The notes below the pieces were generated by a model that saw only the letters and a program-made list of their open reading frames with translations, was not told the DNA's origin and made no database searches. Below are positions 55,501 through 64,000 of a DNA stretch of 64,000 bases, piece after piece. Position 1 is the stretch's first letter. The number at the start of each line of letters is the position of its first letter. A program made the position numbers and the translations under genes. Source of the DNA: Hydrangea macrophylla (Eukaryota > Streptophyta > Magnoliopsida > Cornales > Hydrangeaceae); NCBI GenBank assembly GCA_033977485.1, contig CM066988.1, forward strand, positions 75,135,169 through 75,199,168, written 5' to 3'.

Positions 55501-58400
55501 TCAAGACCTTGCCAAGTGAGCTCAAGTATGCCTTTTTGGGAGAGAGCGAGAGTTTTCCGGTAGTGGTGTCGTCCCAACTTGACCCTTGTCAAGAAGGGAG
55601 ATTGATGAAGGTCTTGAAGGAACACAAAAGTGCCATAGGGTGGTGCATAGCGGACTTGAGGGGCATTTCTCCGAAGATTTGCACCCACAAGATTTATCTA
55701 GAGGATGAAGCCAAACCTTCACGTCAAATGCAAAGGAGGCTCAATCCGAATATGAAAGAGGTGGTGATGGCGGAAGTCATCAAGTTGTTGGATGTGGGGA
55801 TAATCTATCCCATCTCCGACAGTGAATGGGTGAGCCCCACCCAAGTGGTCCCTAAGAAGTCAGGGATTACCGTTATTGAGAATGAGAGTGGAGAGTTGGT
55901 CCCCACTAGAGCCACCACGGGGTGGCGTGTGTGTATTGATTATAGGAAGCTAAATTCGGTTACAAGAAAGGATCATTTCCCTTTGCCCTTCCTTGATCAA
56001 GTCCTAGAAAGAGTGGCGGGCCACAAGCACTACTGCTTCCTAGATGGTTACTCGGGGTACAACCAAATTGAAATAGCCCCGGAGGACCAAGAAAAAACCA
56101 CCTTCACTTGCCCCTTTGGCACGTTTGCCTATCGGAGGATGCCGTTTGGACTTTGCAATGCACCAGCGACCTTTCAAAGGTGCATGCTTAGTATCTTTAG
56201 TGATATGGTGGAGAAATATTTGGAAGTCTTCATGGATGACTTCACAGTCTTTGGAGATTCGTTCGATGAATGTCTTGGGAATCTCGAGAAGGTTCTCAAG
56301 AGATGTATAGAAAAGAATCTCGTTCTTAACTGGGAAAAGTGCCACTTCATGGTGACACAAGGGATTGTACTGGGCCACATTGTGTCTAGCGAGGGAATGC
56401 AAGTTGACAAAGCCAAAATTGATGTCATTTCCAACCTCCCCCCTCCTAGGAATGTCAAAGACATTAGGTCATTTTTGGGCCACGCAGGTTTCTATCGTAG
56501 GTTTATAAAGGACTTTAGCGCGATCTCGAGACCGTTGTGTCTCCTCTTGGCTAAGGACATCCCTTTCGAGTGGTCCAAGGATTGCCAAGAAGCATTTGAG
56601 AAGCTCAAGGCATTACTCACTTCCGCACCAATTATGCAACCTCCCGATTGGAGTCTTCCATTCGAATTAATGTGCGACGCGAGTGATTATGCCATCGGAG
56701 CCGTTTTGGGGCAAAGAAAAGACAAAAAGCCCCATGTTATATACTATGCGAGCCGCACTTTAGATGATGCTGAAATCAACTACTCCACTACGGAGAAAGA
56801 GTTACTCGCCATAGTTTTTGCTCTTGAGAAGTTCCGGTCGTATGTGGTAGGATCGCGGATAATTTGCTTTACCGATCACGCCGCCCTTAAGTATCTCTTC
56901 TCCAAGAAAGATGCTAAAGCGCGGCTCATTCGTTGGATTCTATTGCTACAAGAATTTGACATATCCATCAAGGATAAGAAAGGGGTGGAAAATGTGGTAG
57001 CCGATCATTTGTCACGTTTGACATTTGATCATGATCATATAGACCCCATTCCTATCCGGGAATGCTTTCCGGACGAGCAATTGCTCAAAGTCTCTACTCT
57101 CCCGTGGTATGCGGACGTAGTAAATTTTCTTGTCACGGGACAGTTACCTCAAGAGTGGTCTGACACGGACCGAGAGAGACTTATAGTGATGGCACGATCG
57201 TTCTTTTACGACGATCCCTATGTGTTTAAGTATTGTGCCGATCAAATCGTGAGGAGATGTGTGCCCAACGACGAGATACCGAGTGTGTTATCGTTTTGCC
57301 ACGACCAAGCATGTGGAGGTCATTTCTCTTCACAAAAGACCGCGTTCAAAGTGCTCCATAGCGGTTTGTATTGGCCCACTATATTTAAAGACGCACATGC
57401 TTATTGTAAAGCATGCCCTCGGTGCCAACTTCTCGGAAAAGTTACCCGGAGGAACATGATGCCTCTAAACCCCGTTCTCGTTATTGAAGTTTTTGATTGT
57501 TGGGGTATAGACTTCATGGGTCCTTTTCCTAAATCCAATAATTTTGAGTACATCTTGGTAGCGGTTGACTACGTCTCCAAGTGGGTTGAGGCCATACCGT
57601 CACGGACCAATGACCACAAGGTGGTATTGAAATTCCTTAAGGAACATATTTTGTCCCGATTTGGCACTCCAAAAGCCATAATTAGTGATCAAGGGGTGCA
57701 CTTTTGCAATTCCCCTTTCGCTCGATTAATGGAGCAATATGGCGTCACCCACAAAGTTTCCACCACGTATCATCCCCAAACCAATGGCCAAGCCGAATTG
57801 GCCAATAGGGAAATTAAGGGGATCCTAGAAAAGACGGTTGATCCGTCAAAGAAGGATTGGTCTACTAGGCTAACCGATGCGCTATGGGCGTATAGGACGG
57901 CCTATAAGACAAACTTAGGGATGTCCCCCTATCGATTGGTTTACGGGAAAGCTTGCCATTTGCCCGTCGAACTTGAGCATCGAGCTTATTGGGCAATTAA
58001 GAAACTCAATTTCGACGTTGATGAGAGTGGTGAGAAACGGAAACTCCAACTAGACGAGTTGGAAGAGATTCGGGGTGAACTCTACGAGAGTTCAAAGGTT
58101 TATAAAGCACGCACTAAAGCTTTCCATGACAAACACATTGTGCGTAAGCATTTTGTGGTGGGTAACAAGGTGCTTTTATACGATTCACGGCTCCATCTAT
58201 TCCCGGGTAAGTTGCAATCCCGTTGGATTGGCCCTTACATTGTGCACAAAGTGTATAACCATGGCGCCGTTGAAATTCAAGATCCCGCAAATGGGACAAT
58301 TTCTAAGGTTAATGGGCAACGGCTCAAACCTTTTCTTGAAGGTTTCGACACCGAGTTGGTGTCAATTCCTTTGGAGGACCCCAATGTTGGGGTTGAGTAG
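52512..58400 (+). CDS. Athila Gag-Pol polyprotein, 1962 aa, intact
   Basis: A single open frame from ATG 52512. Domains by rough residue: Pro/Ser-rich N-terminus (1-130); retrotransposon Gag (about 156-315, [21 protein letters not shown]); zinc knuckle [15 protein letters not shown] (about 383); Q-rich coiled coil (500-560); protease [12 protein letters not shown] (about 752, DLGA instead of the common DTGA/DSGA); RT from about 1136 ([27 protein letters not shown]) with FMDDF as the YxDD-box variant (about 1239); RNase H ([42 protein letters not shown]); integrase with HHCC finger ([24 protein letters not shown]) and DDE ([29 protein letters not shown]), then a GPY/F-like end ([13 protein letters not shown]). 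All domains look intact, so this is a candidate autonomous element. It is probably cleaved by its own protease. Confidence 0.96.
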   Translation: MSNPSNAGMTNPFAVNSNVSSSSSSSGSFWRPPTTSSPSFTQNSHSTSHREPVVDAFSDHATFATEGETPMDRFHREQWDQHNPAPPPRYPPHQPPPYQHPYAPPPPQMDQTFGRTIGDYLQPETVSSPSCITFPYNAGVFRFKPGMINLLPNFHGRENEDPYKHIREYEDICGTFEQQRCTPELIRLKLFTFSLKDRAKDWLVTLPPNSIGSWPELQKQFYKEFFPMHKTQALVKQIQNFSQGEHETFAECWLRFKDLLRKCPHHGFDKFRQISICYGGLQPNTKQLIETMCAGSFLTLEAEQAEAHLEYVYETSRGWGASNPHDRTLPVTVAPLNHNPFQGPSEADSISELTRKVEALESQKVTMTPTLPPILAPVNPSHCYLCYAPEHSTNECPILPLVQNQALEQACALGMNVRPRYNPSQNDAYNPPGRWSAPGLNYHNNKGVSVAPHVSAQQFCPHQPPPPPFAPQNFGAPVSQSQGPPFVQNQGGQQPPPAYVPPHKKNFEDHNHGLSQRMSQLEQSIQAMQSSHAQSMQALQAQLAQLLQNQQVVDKGKLPAQPFQNPKGQMNGGASNSNGPVEHLKGITTLRSGKTVDNKVQKPSQEPQIHPVRVEAELEEGDSSSPIDLELEEDVPKVPDFMDQEFLNPAPPFPQRLKKKVENNKNHEFLELFNKVEINIPLLEAIKQVPAYAKFLKDLCTVKRKLNVKKSAYMAAHASSVILNEVPPKYKDPGCPTIACVIGQHHIDRALLDLGASVNLLPYSVYVQLGLGELKETRVTLQMADRSVKMPRGIIEDVIVQVGNFYYPVDFIVLDTQPVVNEQSQIPIILGRPFLATVNALINCRNGLMRLTFGNMTVDVNIFSLFKQPDLDEEDGDEIYEISLIDSLVQDFFNFSCDSDVNDSCITSSLDHTYVLNNNITSIEHVEKCLNSDNAIVECVHEFARENEMRDAEIEDEEEASVERIIEEAMWTSNFERLPPRDTFPLPSNVVIPKLELKTLPSELKYAFLGESESFPVVVSSQLDPCQEGRLMKVLKEHKSAIGWCIADLRGISPKICTHKIYLEDEAKPSRQMQRRLNPNMKEVVMAEVIKLLDVGIIYPISDSEWVSPTQVVPKKSGITVIENESGELVPTRATTGWRVCIDYRKLNSVTRKDHFPLPFLDQVLERVAGHKHYCFLDGYSGYNQIEIAPEDQEKTTFTCPFGTFAYRRMPFGLCNAPATFQRCMLSIFSDMVEKYLEVFMDDFTVFGDSFDECLGNLEKVLKRCIEKNLVLNWEKCHFMVTQGIVLGHIVSSEGMQVDKAKIDVISNLPPPRNVKDIRSFLGHAGFYRRFIKDFSAISRPLCLLLAKDIPFEWSKDCQEAFEKLKALLTSAPIMQPPDWSLPFELMCDASDYAIGAVLGQRKDKKPHVIYYASRTLDDAEINYSTTEKELLAIVFALEKFRSYVVGSRIICFTDHAALKYLFSKKDAKARLIRWILLLQEFDISIKDKKGVENVVADHLSRLTFDHDHIDPIPIRECFPDEQLLKVSTLPWYADVVNFLVTGQLPQEWSDTDRERLIVMARSFFYDDPYVFKYCADQIVRRCVPNDEIPSVLSFCHDQACGGHFSSQKTAFKVLHSGLYWPTIFKDAHAYCKACPRCQLLGKVTRRNMMPLNPVLVIEVFDCWGIDFMGPFPKSNNFEYILVAVDYVSKWVEAIPSRTNDHKVVLKFLKEHILSRFGTPKAIISDQGVHFCNSPFARLMEQYGVTHKVSTTYHPQTNGQAELANREIKGILEKTVDPSKKDWSTRLTDALWAYRTAYKTNLGMSPYRLVYGKACHLPVELEHRAYWAIKKLNFDVDESGEKRKLQLDELEEIRGELYESSKVYKARTKAFHDKHIVRKHFVVGNKVLLYDSRLHLFPGKLQSRWIGPYIVHKVYNHGAVEIQDPANGTISKVNGQRLKPFLEGFDTELVSIPLEDPNVGVE

Positions 58401-59029
58401 GCTCTAGTGAGCTATACTCCTCTTTTTTGTATGCCCCATGTTACATTCTTGGCATAAATTTTTGTTCTTGCACTTGTCCATTACATCCATTTTGTTCCTT
58501 TCCCTTTTTAATAAGAATTTTCAAAGTCCAAATCTAAGAGGCACAAGGGGCGGATCGATCCAAGGAATTGGGGGATCGATCCGCATGTTTCTGGGGATTT
58601 TATTGACCAAGCTGGGAAAGACCGGATCGATCCGGCCTACTGAGCGGATCGATCCGGGAATTTGAGATGACATTCTGCTTTGTCCACATTTAAATGGATC
58701 GATCCGGCCTGCTGAGCGGATCGATCCGCGAACTTGGAGAAACATTCTGCGAGAGTTTGAGTTAAATGGATCGATCCGGGATTTTCAAGCGGATCGATCC
58801 GCGTTTTCAAAAAGGTACATTAACAACGTTTTAAAATATCGGATCGATCCGGCATGACTTCGGATCGATCCGCGGGGGGGCAGTTTAGTTTAAATCAAAG
58901 CGGTTCCTTCATTTTGTTCAAAACGTTTCAAACAATCTCTCAAACTCTCTCACCCCTCTTTGCCCTAACTTCTCCAAATCCCCTCTTGTGCTCTTCCATT
59001 CTCCGGATCCTCAACATCGTCCATCTAAG
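58401..59029 (+). promoter_or_regulatory. Athila inter-ORF region with paired palindromes and leader
   Basis: Ten GGATCGATCC palindromes in five pairs lie at 58552-58875, the same motif as in the LTR. Then a CT-rich stretch (58920-59020), like a leader, ends at CCATCTAAG|GTAAGAATC (59029/59030), a good 5' splice site. It could hold an internal promoter for ORF2 or serve only as an exon of a spliced RNA; the sequence does not decide. Confidence 0.6.
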
Positions 59030-59684
59030 GTAAGAATCTACCAACTCTCATCGCTTGATTTTCGTGTTTTAATCATGCATGCACCCTAGGTTGAGTGTTA
59101 TGTCCCATTGCTCTCTATTTTGCAAACTTCAACCTTAGGGCTCAATTTCTCACCCTTTTCTTTATATTTTGGGTTGATTGCTCATGCATTGTGACTATGA
59201 TCTGTGCTCAAGCCACATTGTGGCTTGTTTGGGATATTTCCATGCTTTTAACCGTGTCAATCTTTAAGAGTATGCTTTCTGCCCACAAGGTGTTCGATCG
59301 AATGCCGCATTGCAATATCACCGTGCATCCGGTCATCCTACACGTGCATTTTTCAAACCGTCGTGTGCTTTGTTCATAATGATTCATTTTAGGTGCATGT
59401 TTTCATTCTCGTGTGCGGTTTTCACCGTGGATTTCATGGCTTGTGGCACGTGCCGCTCGCCCCCTGCACGGCCGTCCACGTGCACGTCGATCGTGCACGT
59501 GCGTTGGTAACCACCTCCCGTGCACTTTGCCCGTGCCTCATGTTTAGCATTCCTTAGGGTGTATCATGAGTTCCACAGAATTTTCACGCCCTTGTGTCGG
59601 TTGTGCACGTGTCTTTTGTCTTAGGCAATTCATTAGCGTCGATTTTACCATCTTATTGGTTGTACTGGCTCTTGTTATTTGCAG
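59030..59684 (+). other. Probable 655-bp intron before Athila ORF2
   Basis: GTAAGAAT at 59030 to TTGTTATTTGCAG at 59684, leaving the ORF2 ATG 5 bp into the next exon. The open frame extends to 59594, but that part (32 residues) is intronic under this model. A spliced RNA is known for ORF2/env-like expression in some Athila-type elements. Confidence 0.65.
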
Positions 59685-59689
59685 GCACA

Positions 59690-60973
59690 ATGGCGAATCC
59701 ACTTAAGTATGACAAAACCGAGTGTTCTCCGGCCCGCGGCTATGATCGCTTTAGGTCCAAAACTGAGAAGCAGTGGTTCGTGAATTTCTTTCAAACCAAA
59801 AAGTCCATCCTCCCTGAGCGACCCATCGCCATCTTCGATTTCCCGGACGACGTCGTCCAGATCTTTAGGAGACGTCGCTGGATCCCCCAGTTGGAGCATT
59901 CAGGAGGGTACAATGAGACTTGGGTTAGGATTTTCTTCGCCAGCATAGTCACCACCGGCACTCGCACCTTTGAGGCATATGTTCGGGGTGTCCGTATCCA
60001 GGTCACCCCGGCTACTTTGGCTGTTTTCATGGGGGTTCCTCATGAGGAGAACCCCGAGCCGTACCTGGAGGATCAGGATCAGCGGCCTCATTACGATACC
60101 TACGCTACCCGCTTCACGGGCCGACCAGCTGAGTGGATCGGGGACCAGATTGCCCCTTCTACCTTCACCAAGCTCTACCGGTGCTGTAATATCATTGTCA
60201 CCGCAGCGGTGTGGCCCACTCGCCACAAGACTGTCAGGGGGGATCACGGTACCCTCCTGTACGCTATTACCGATCCCACCGCACGGGTTGACCTCGCGAG
60301 CACCATCATTTACCTCATGATAGCGGCGTCTAACGACACCGATGCCACTTCCAGTCTCCCATTTCCTACCCTAGTCACCCGGCTTTGCACCTCACATGGG
60401 TGCGATGCCCTAGCGACTGATGTCCTCAAGCCAGCGCCGTCTCCAATCGATGGGACGACGATCGCTCGTAGCGACGCACAGGTTAGATCTGCGTCCAAGA
60501 GAGCTAGAGTAGAGGAGGGACCGTCTGGTGCTCAGGCTGCCGCAGGGGAGGAGGAGCCGGTTTACGCTCCTGGCATGGTCGATCTGCATCGTCGCTTCGA
60601 GACGATGAGCACTGAGCAGAGGCAGCAGGGAGAGGAGATTGCCGGCATACGGAGTGATGTCCGTAGCCTGCGGGGAGAGTTCGATGGTTTCAGCATGAGC
60701 TATCGACGGGATATCAGCATGATGATGCGGTTCCAGGCTGACTCTTTCCGTATGCAGTACCCGGGTGCAGATGTCCCGGATTACTTTCGAGACCCCTATG
60801 GTGGAGCAGCCGGTCACGGTGGTGCAGGCAGCTTTGGAGGTTATGGTGGTTCGGACCCTTACAGCGGTTCCGGCGGTCCAAGTGCTTTTGGTGGCGCCAG
60901 TGGCTCCGGTGCTTATGGCGGCACCGGTGGTTCCGATCCTTATGTTGGTGATGAGGGGGATGATGATGAGTAG
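59690..60973 (+). CDS. Athila ORF2 (putative plant transposon protein), 427 aa
   Basis: Starts at ATG 59690 just after the proposed splice acceptor (MANPLKYDKTECSPARGYDR). Residues 20-230 resemble the conserved domain found in the third frame of Athila-type elements (KQWFVNFFQTKKSILPERPI, YVRGVRIQVTPATLAVFMGV, TLLYAITDPTARVDLASTII). A basic patch KRARVEE near 275 could be a nuclear signal. A coiled coil follows at about 305-345 (LHRRFETMSTEQRQQGEEIA), then a Gly/Ser/Tyr-rich tail from 375 with an acidic end. I see no signal peptide and no clear membrane segment from this start, so the env-like label often used for this position is not supported. Function unknown. The frame is intact. Confidence 0.85.
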   Translation: MANPLKYDKTECSPARGYDRFRSKTEKQWFVNFFQTKKSILPERPIAIFDFPDDVVQIFRRRRWIPQLEHSGGYNETWVRIFFASIVTTGTRTFEAYVRGVRIQVTPATLAVFMGVPHEENPEPYLEDQDQRPHYDTYATRFTGRPAEWIGDQIAPSTFTKLYRCCNIIVTAAVWPTRHKTVRGDHGTLLYAITDPTARVDLASTIIYLMIAASNDTDATSSLPFPTLVTRLCTSHGCDALATDVLKPAPSPIDGTTIARSDAQVRSASKRARVEEGPSGAQAAAGEEEPVYAPGMVDLHRRFETMSTEQRQQGEEIAGIRSDVRSLRGEFDGFSMSYRRDISMMMRFQADSFRMQYPGADVPDYFRDPYGGAAGHGGAGSFGGYGGSDPYSGSGGPSAFGGASGSGAYGGTGGSDPYVGDEGDDDE

Positions 60974-62065
60974 TTGGGGGGGTTGGTTTTGTTTTGATGA
61001 TGCTTTCTGTCCTCTTATTGTAGTATGGATGATGTCATTTTCTGTTTTGCTTTGTGACTTTGGGCTACTTCAGTATGGATGTATGGATATTGTTTCTTTT
61101 CTTTAGTTGTTTTTTTTTTATTGTTGATTATTGGCGTTGCTTATTTCCCTCCCCTTTTTGCCATGTCAACTGCTTCTTTTCCTTTTCTTTCTCTTTCTCG
61201 GGTGATTCTAACCTTGCAGGCACAGTTTATTACCGGCCGCTCCCCGTCCGTGCCTCCGGTAATATTGCTCTTCTCCTTGCACTTAATTATCTCATTGAGG
61301 ACAATGTTCAGTCCTAGTTGGGGGGTGTGAGAGCTTTCTAGCTTCTCTCATACATTCCAAAAAAAAAAAAAAAAAAAAAAAAATAAAAAAATAAATAAAT
61401 AAATTTTTGCATTATCTTGTGTCTCCAATGATTTCAGTATAATTGCCTCTTTCTAATGCCGAGCGATGACACTTATCTTGAAATTTCCTTCTGATTTTAG
61501 TATGTGACACTTGGTAATCCCCTTAGTTCTATAACTATCTTGATTATAGTAAATTGCATGAATTTCAAATCTTGGATTATTAAGCACGTTGCATAACTAC
61601 ATGTGTTAGGATGACGCTTAATGCGATTGTTACCCGGAAATCGTTCAAAACATTTGTGGAGACTTTGCCTGTGTGAGATTTTGATCCTTATCTCCATTGT
61701 TGAGTGTTGCATACTTCAATTCTCTCCTTTTTGAAAAACATACAAAAGTCGTTGATAATCTCATTTTCTTGCGTTGATTGTTCATTAGAGGAGTCATCTT
61801 GTGGAATGAAAAACTCATGCTTGCTTGTCATTGTAGTGGAGAATAAAGAATCACATTGTCCGAGGAAATGATTTTTTGGTCCTTTTCACCATTTCTGACC
61901 TCAACCACACATACCCTTCATTCACTTGACCATACACCTTCCATATACGCATTTGGACTACATTCTTGGGATGTCTTTGCATGAGATCGGATTTGTAAAG
62001 TCGTAAAAGAGATTGAATCGTGTTGTTGTGAGAGTACAAGGAAAAGAAAAGAAAAGACTCTCTTC

Positions 62066-62102
<37 letters not shown>

Positions 62103-63003
62103 AAGAGAGCCTAAGAGTCAATTGTACTTCTTTTTGGGGCTTCAAAGAACATTTGTGAAAGATTCATCTCTTACGGTCATTTGTATTCATGCATTTCAAA
62201 TTAACCCCAAGCTTGTGCACAAACATCTCACTTCATTTCCCCTTGTCCTTCACATCATATCTCTTTCCCACTTTACAACCCCCTCAAGGTCCTAATTGAT
62301 TCTTAAGTTTTGTGATTCGGAGTTTGAGACGATCATGACAAGTAGTTCGAGTTATTTCACATCCTCTAGTGAATGATATCTTTCATGAGATTAATTTTAC
62401 TCGTTTTTCACGCTTACGTTTTTCATCATTGGCATGTGCGTGGTTTTGATTCCTATTTCCATTACTCTTTTACCCGCATGCCCCGAGTGTATTACCCATT
62501 CCGAGTGATTCATTTTTAGAGTGTAATACCGGTGAGAATTGAGTTGAAGCGCGTTTTGAACGAAATTCGGATTATGAAAGCATTGCCATTGTCTTGATAG
62601 TTGTAGTTATGCACTTCACACCACACACGCATCCAAGATTGAACTTAATGAAGTTTATCTAATAATTTTGATAGTTTGTGAATTTTTGGATTTGCGTGTT
62701 ATGTGCTAAAATCTTTTGAAAATTCTTGAGACTTTGTTGAGTGTCGGCTTTAGATTGTGGGCATCTATCATGAGGAAACAAAATGTTTGTGGGTATCATT
62801 CTGAGAACCCTCCGGAGACAACACTCCGCCTCCGCGGGTAACGTGGAGGTTTAACGGCTTGTTGCAAATGCTCAATGCAATCGTGTTCCCCACGAAAACG
62901 GTTTATCTTTCTTTTTAAATAAATCGTTGTGCAAAGTTATTCTTCAATCCCTTGGTATTTAGTTTTGTTGCTAAGAGACTAGCAACATGCTAGTTGGGGG
63001 GTG
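60974..63003 (+). other. Athila 3' non-coding region
   Basis: No supported gene. A second CTTGCAGGCACA acceptor-like site stands at 61214-61225. The lineage motif GAGGACAATGTTCAG plus AGTTGGGGGGTGTG is at 61297-61330, poly-A tracts are at 61360-61390 and 62070-62100, and the true polypurine tract AGTTGGGGGGTG is directly before the 3' LTR at 62992-63003. 62461-62835 aligns with 1-370 on the minus strand. The ORF at 61918-62145 crosses poly-A and is an artefact. Confidence 0.75.
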
Positions 63004-64000
63004 TGATTCGTGTTCAATATTGCATTTTTAACTTCATGATTTTACCCTTATTGGACACGAATTGTCACTCACACGGGGAGATTTAATGGATAAATTGCAC
63101 TTTTGTTATTCTTGTTGTTGTTCACTTTTTCATAATAATAATCTCTTTCTTGTAGGTTTTGTAGGCTTGGGTGAAGTGGAACCCAACCTCTGTGACAATC
63201 TGGGTATAGAAAAGGTGCAAGTAATCAAGCTCAGAAGAGGCGGATCGATCCGGCTCAAAGAGGGGATCGATCCGCGTGTTTTAAAGGAAGTCACTGGCAA
63301 ATCCTGAAGACCCGGATCGATCCGCGGTTGTGAAGGGATCGATCCGCGTTCTGGCGCCGAGATTCTGCTTCCCCAAATGATAAATGGATCGATCCGGCTG
63401 TTTGCCTCGGATCGATCCGCGGCCACAGAAGATCTCTTCTTGTTTGTTTTACAACTTTGCCATTGTTTGTATAGGGTATAAATAGTTAGAGATTAGTTTT
63501 TGTTAGGGTTAGCTTTTATTTTACTTAGTTTTCTTAGATTGTAAGCTCTTCCTCTCTAATTCCCCCTCATCTCTCTCCCCCATTACTCCTCATCTACTCA
63601 CATTTACTTCCATCTAGTGTTAGAGAGAGAAGAATGAGTGAATGTATTGCACATTTGGAAGCTTTTAATTGAAGAATCTCTTGGATTTCCTATAGCATTT
63701 ATGGTGATGTTTTCTAGTTGGTATAATCTCTCTTTCCCTCTCTTAAATTTTGTTATCATTTTAGTTATGAGTAGCTAAATCATGTAGGTTGGGGATCATA
63801 AACCCACCATTGGACCCATGTGTTTTTATTGTAGGTCTCTCACACTTGACAACATATCTAGAGTTCATGGGTGTACGGTTTGAAGCTTTGAGACCCCACT
63901 TCCAATGTCAAGCATTGGAAGTTGTTAAATCTCTAAACTCTAACCCTATACCCATGTGTTGCATTGGAACATCTACCTAGCATGTTGGTTGACTACCACA
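63004..64000 (+). repeat. 3' LTR of the Athila element, cut by window end
   Basis: Starts TGATTCGTGTTC and runs 997 bp to the window edge. I found no difference from 50970-51966. The remaining roughly 396 bp and the target duplication lie outside. Confidence 0.92.

Larger units (their letters stand above)
50970..64000 (+). mobile_element. Intact, young Athila-lineage Ty3/gypsy element
   Basis: 5' LTR 50970-52362, tRNA-Asp primer site 52366-52383, Gag-Pol 52512-58400, ORF2 59690-60973, long 3' region, and 3' LTR from 63004 past the window end. The first 997 bp of the two LTRs look identical at an offset of 12034. The coding frames have no lesions. If both LTRs are 1393 bp, the element is about 13.4 kb. 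Confidence 0.93.

Noticed and set aside
59594..59689. 32-residue hydrophobic extension as a signal peptide of ORF2
   Set aside because: The stretch is intronic under the clear GT..AG model, and the first ATG after the acceptor is at 59690.
50970..64000. Athila ORF2 as an envelope gene
   Set aside because: No signal peptide, fusion-like or clear membrane segment is visible from the proposed start.

Overview
The window is nuclear DNA of a flowering plant, most likely a eudicot with a large repeat-rich genome. Evidence: Ty1/copia, Ty3/gypsy Athila and Tat retrotransposons, a Mutator-like element, an En/Spm-CACTA element and MITEs, GT..AG introns, LTR primer sites matching plant tRNA-Asp and initiator tRNA-Met, and no bacterial-style gene order. 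I see no clear single-copy host gene; almost every coding stretch belongs to a transposable element. The nesting and the Athila content suggest pericentromeric or otherwise heterochromatic DNA.

Layout. 1-5355: minus-strand non-autonomous relative of Athila (ORF of 586 aa, tRNA-Asp primer site, LTR 3740-5355), running off the left edge. 5356-5968: an LTR fragment inserted in a minus-strand copia element (pol remnants from 5969; gag, protease and 5' LTR at 14465-16443). A block of about 4.7 kb (3102-7846) is directly duplicated as 7847-14358, and copy 2 later received a solo LTR (9281-11062, TSD GAATC). 14153-14466 is an interrupted palindrome. 17319-23057: a nearly intact Mutator-like element with a two-exon transposase and a small GRF zinc-finger gene. 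23930-26354: an internally deleted copia element with 159-bp LTRs.

27285-50660: a minus-strand Tat-clade gypsy element with dual RNase H. Between integrase and 3' LTR it carries two genes in antisense: a six-exon plant-mobile-domain gene (32054-34227) and an unrecognised ORF (34538-35577). Its pol is split by an 11.85-kb CACTA element (37321-49168), which holds a Stowaway MITE that in turn holds a GC-rich hAT-like MITE. A same-family Tat LTR in opposite orientation (50661-50969) interrupts RT and is itself interrupted by a very young Athila element (50970 to beyond 64000). That element has an intact 1962-aa Gag-Pol, a second ORF behind an apparent 655-bp intron, and LTRs that look identical over the 997 bp visible.

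Relative ages: the Athila copy is youngest; the Mutator-like element is young (matching TIRs, one homopolymer lesion); the tandem duplication is intermediate; the copia elements, CACTA and Tat are decayed, mostly by C-to-T type changes. The main cross-element signal is that several unrelated LTR families carry clusters of paired short palindromes or near-palindromes (CGATCGATCG, CAGTCGACTG, CGGATCGATCCG, and a GC-rich pair in Tat).
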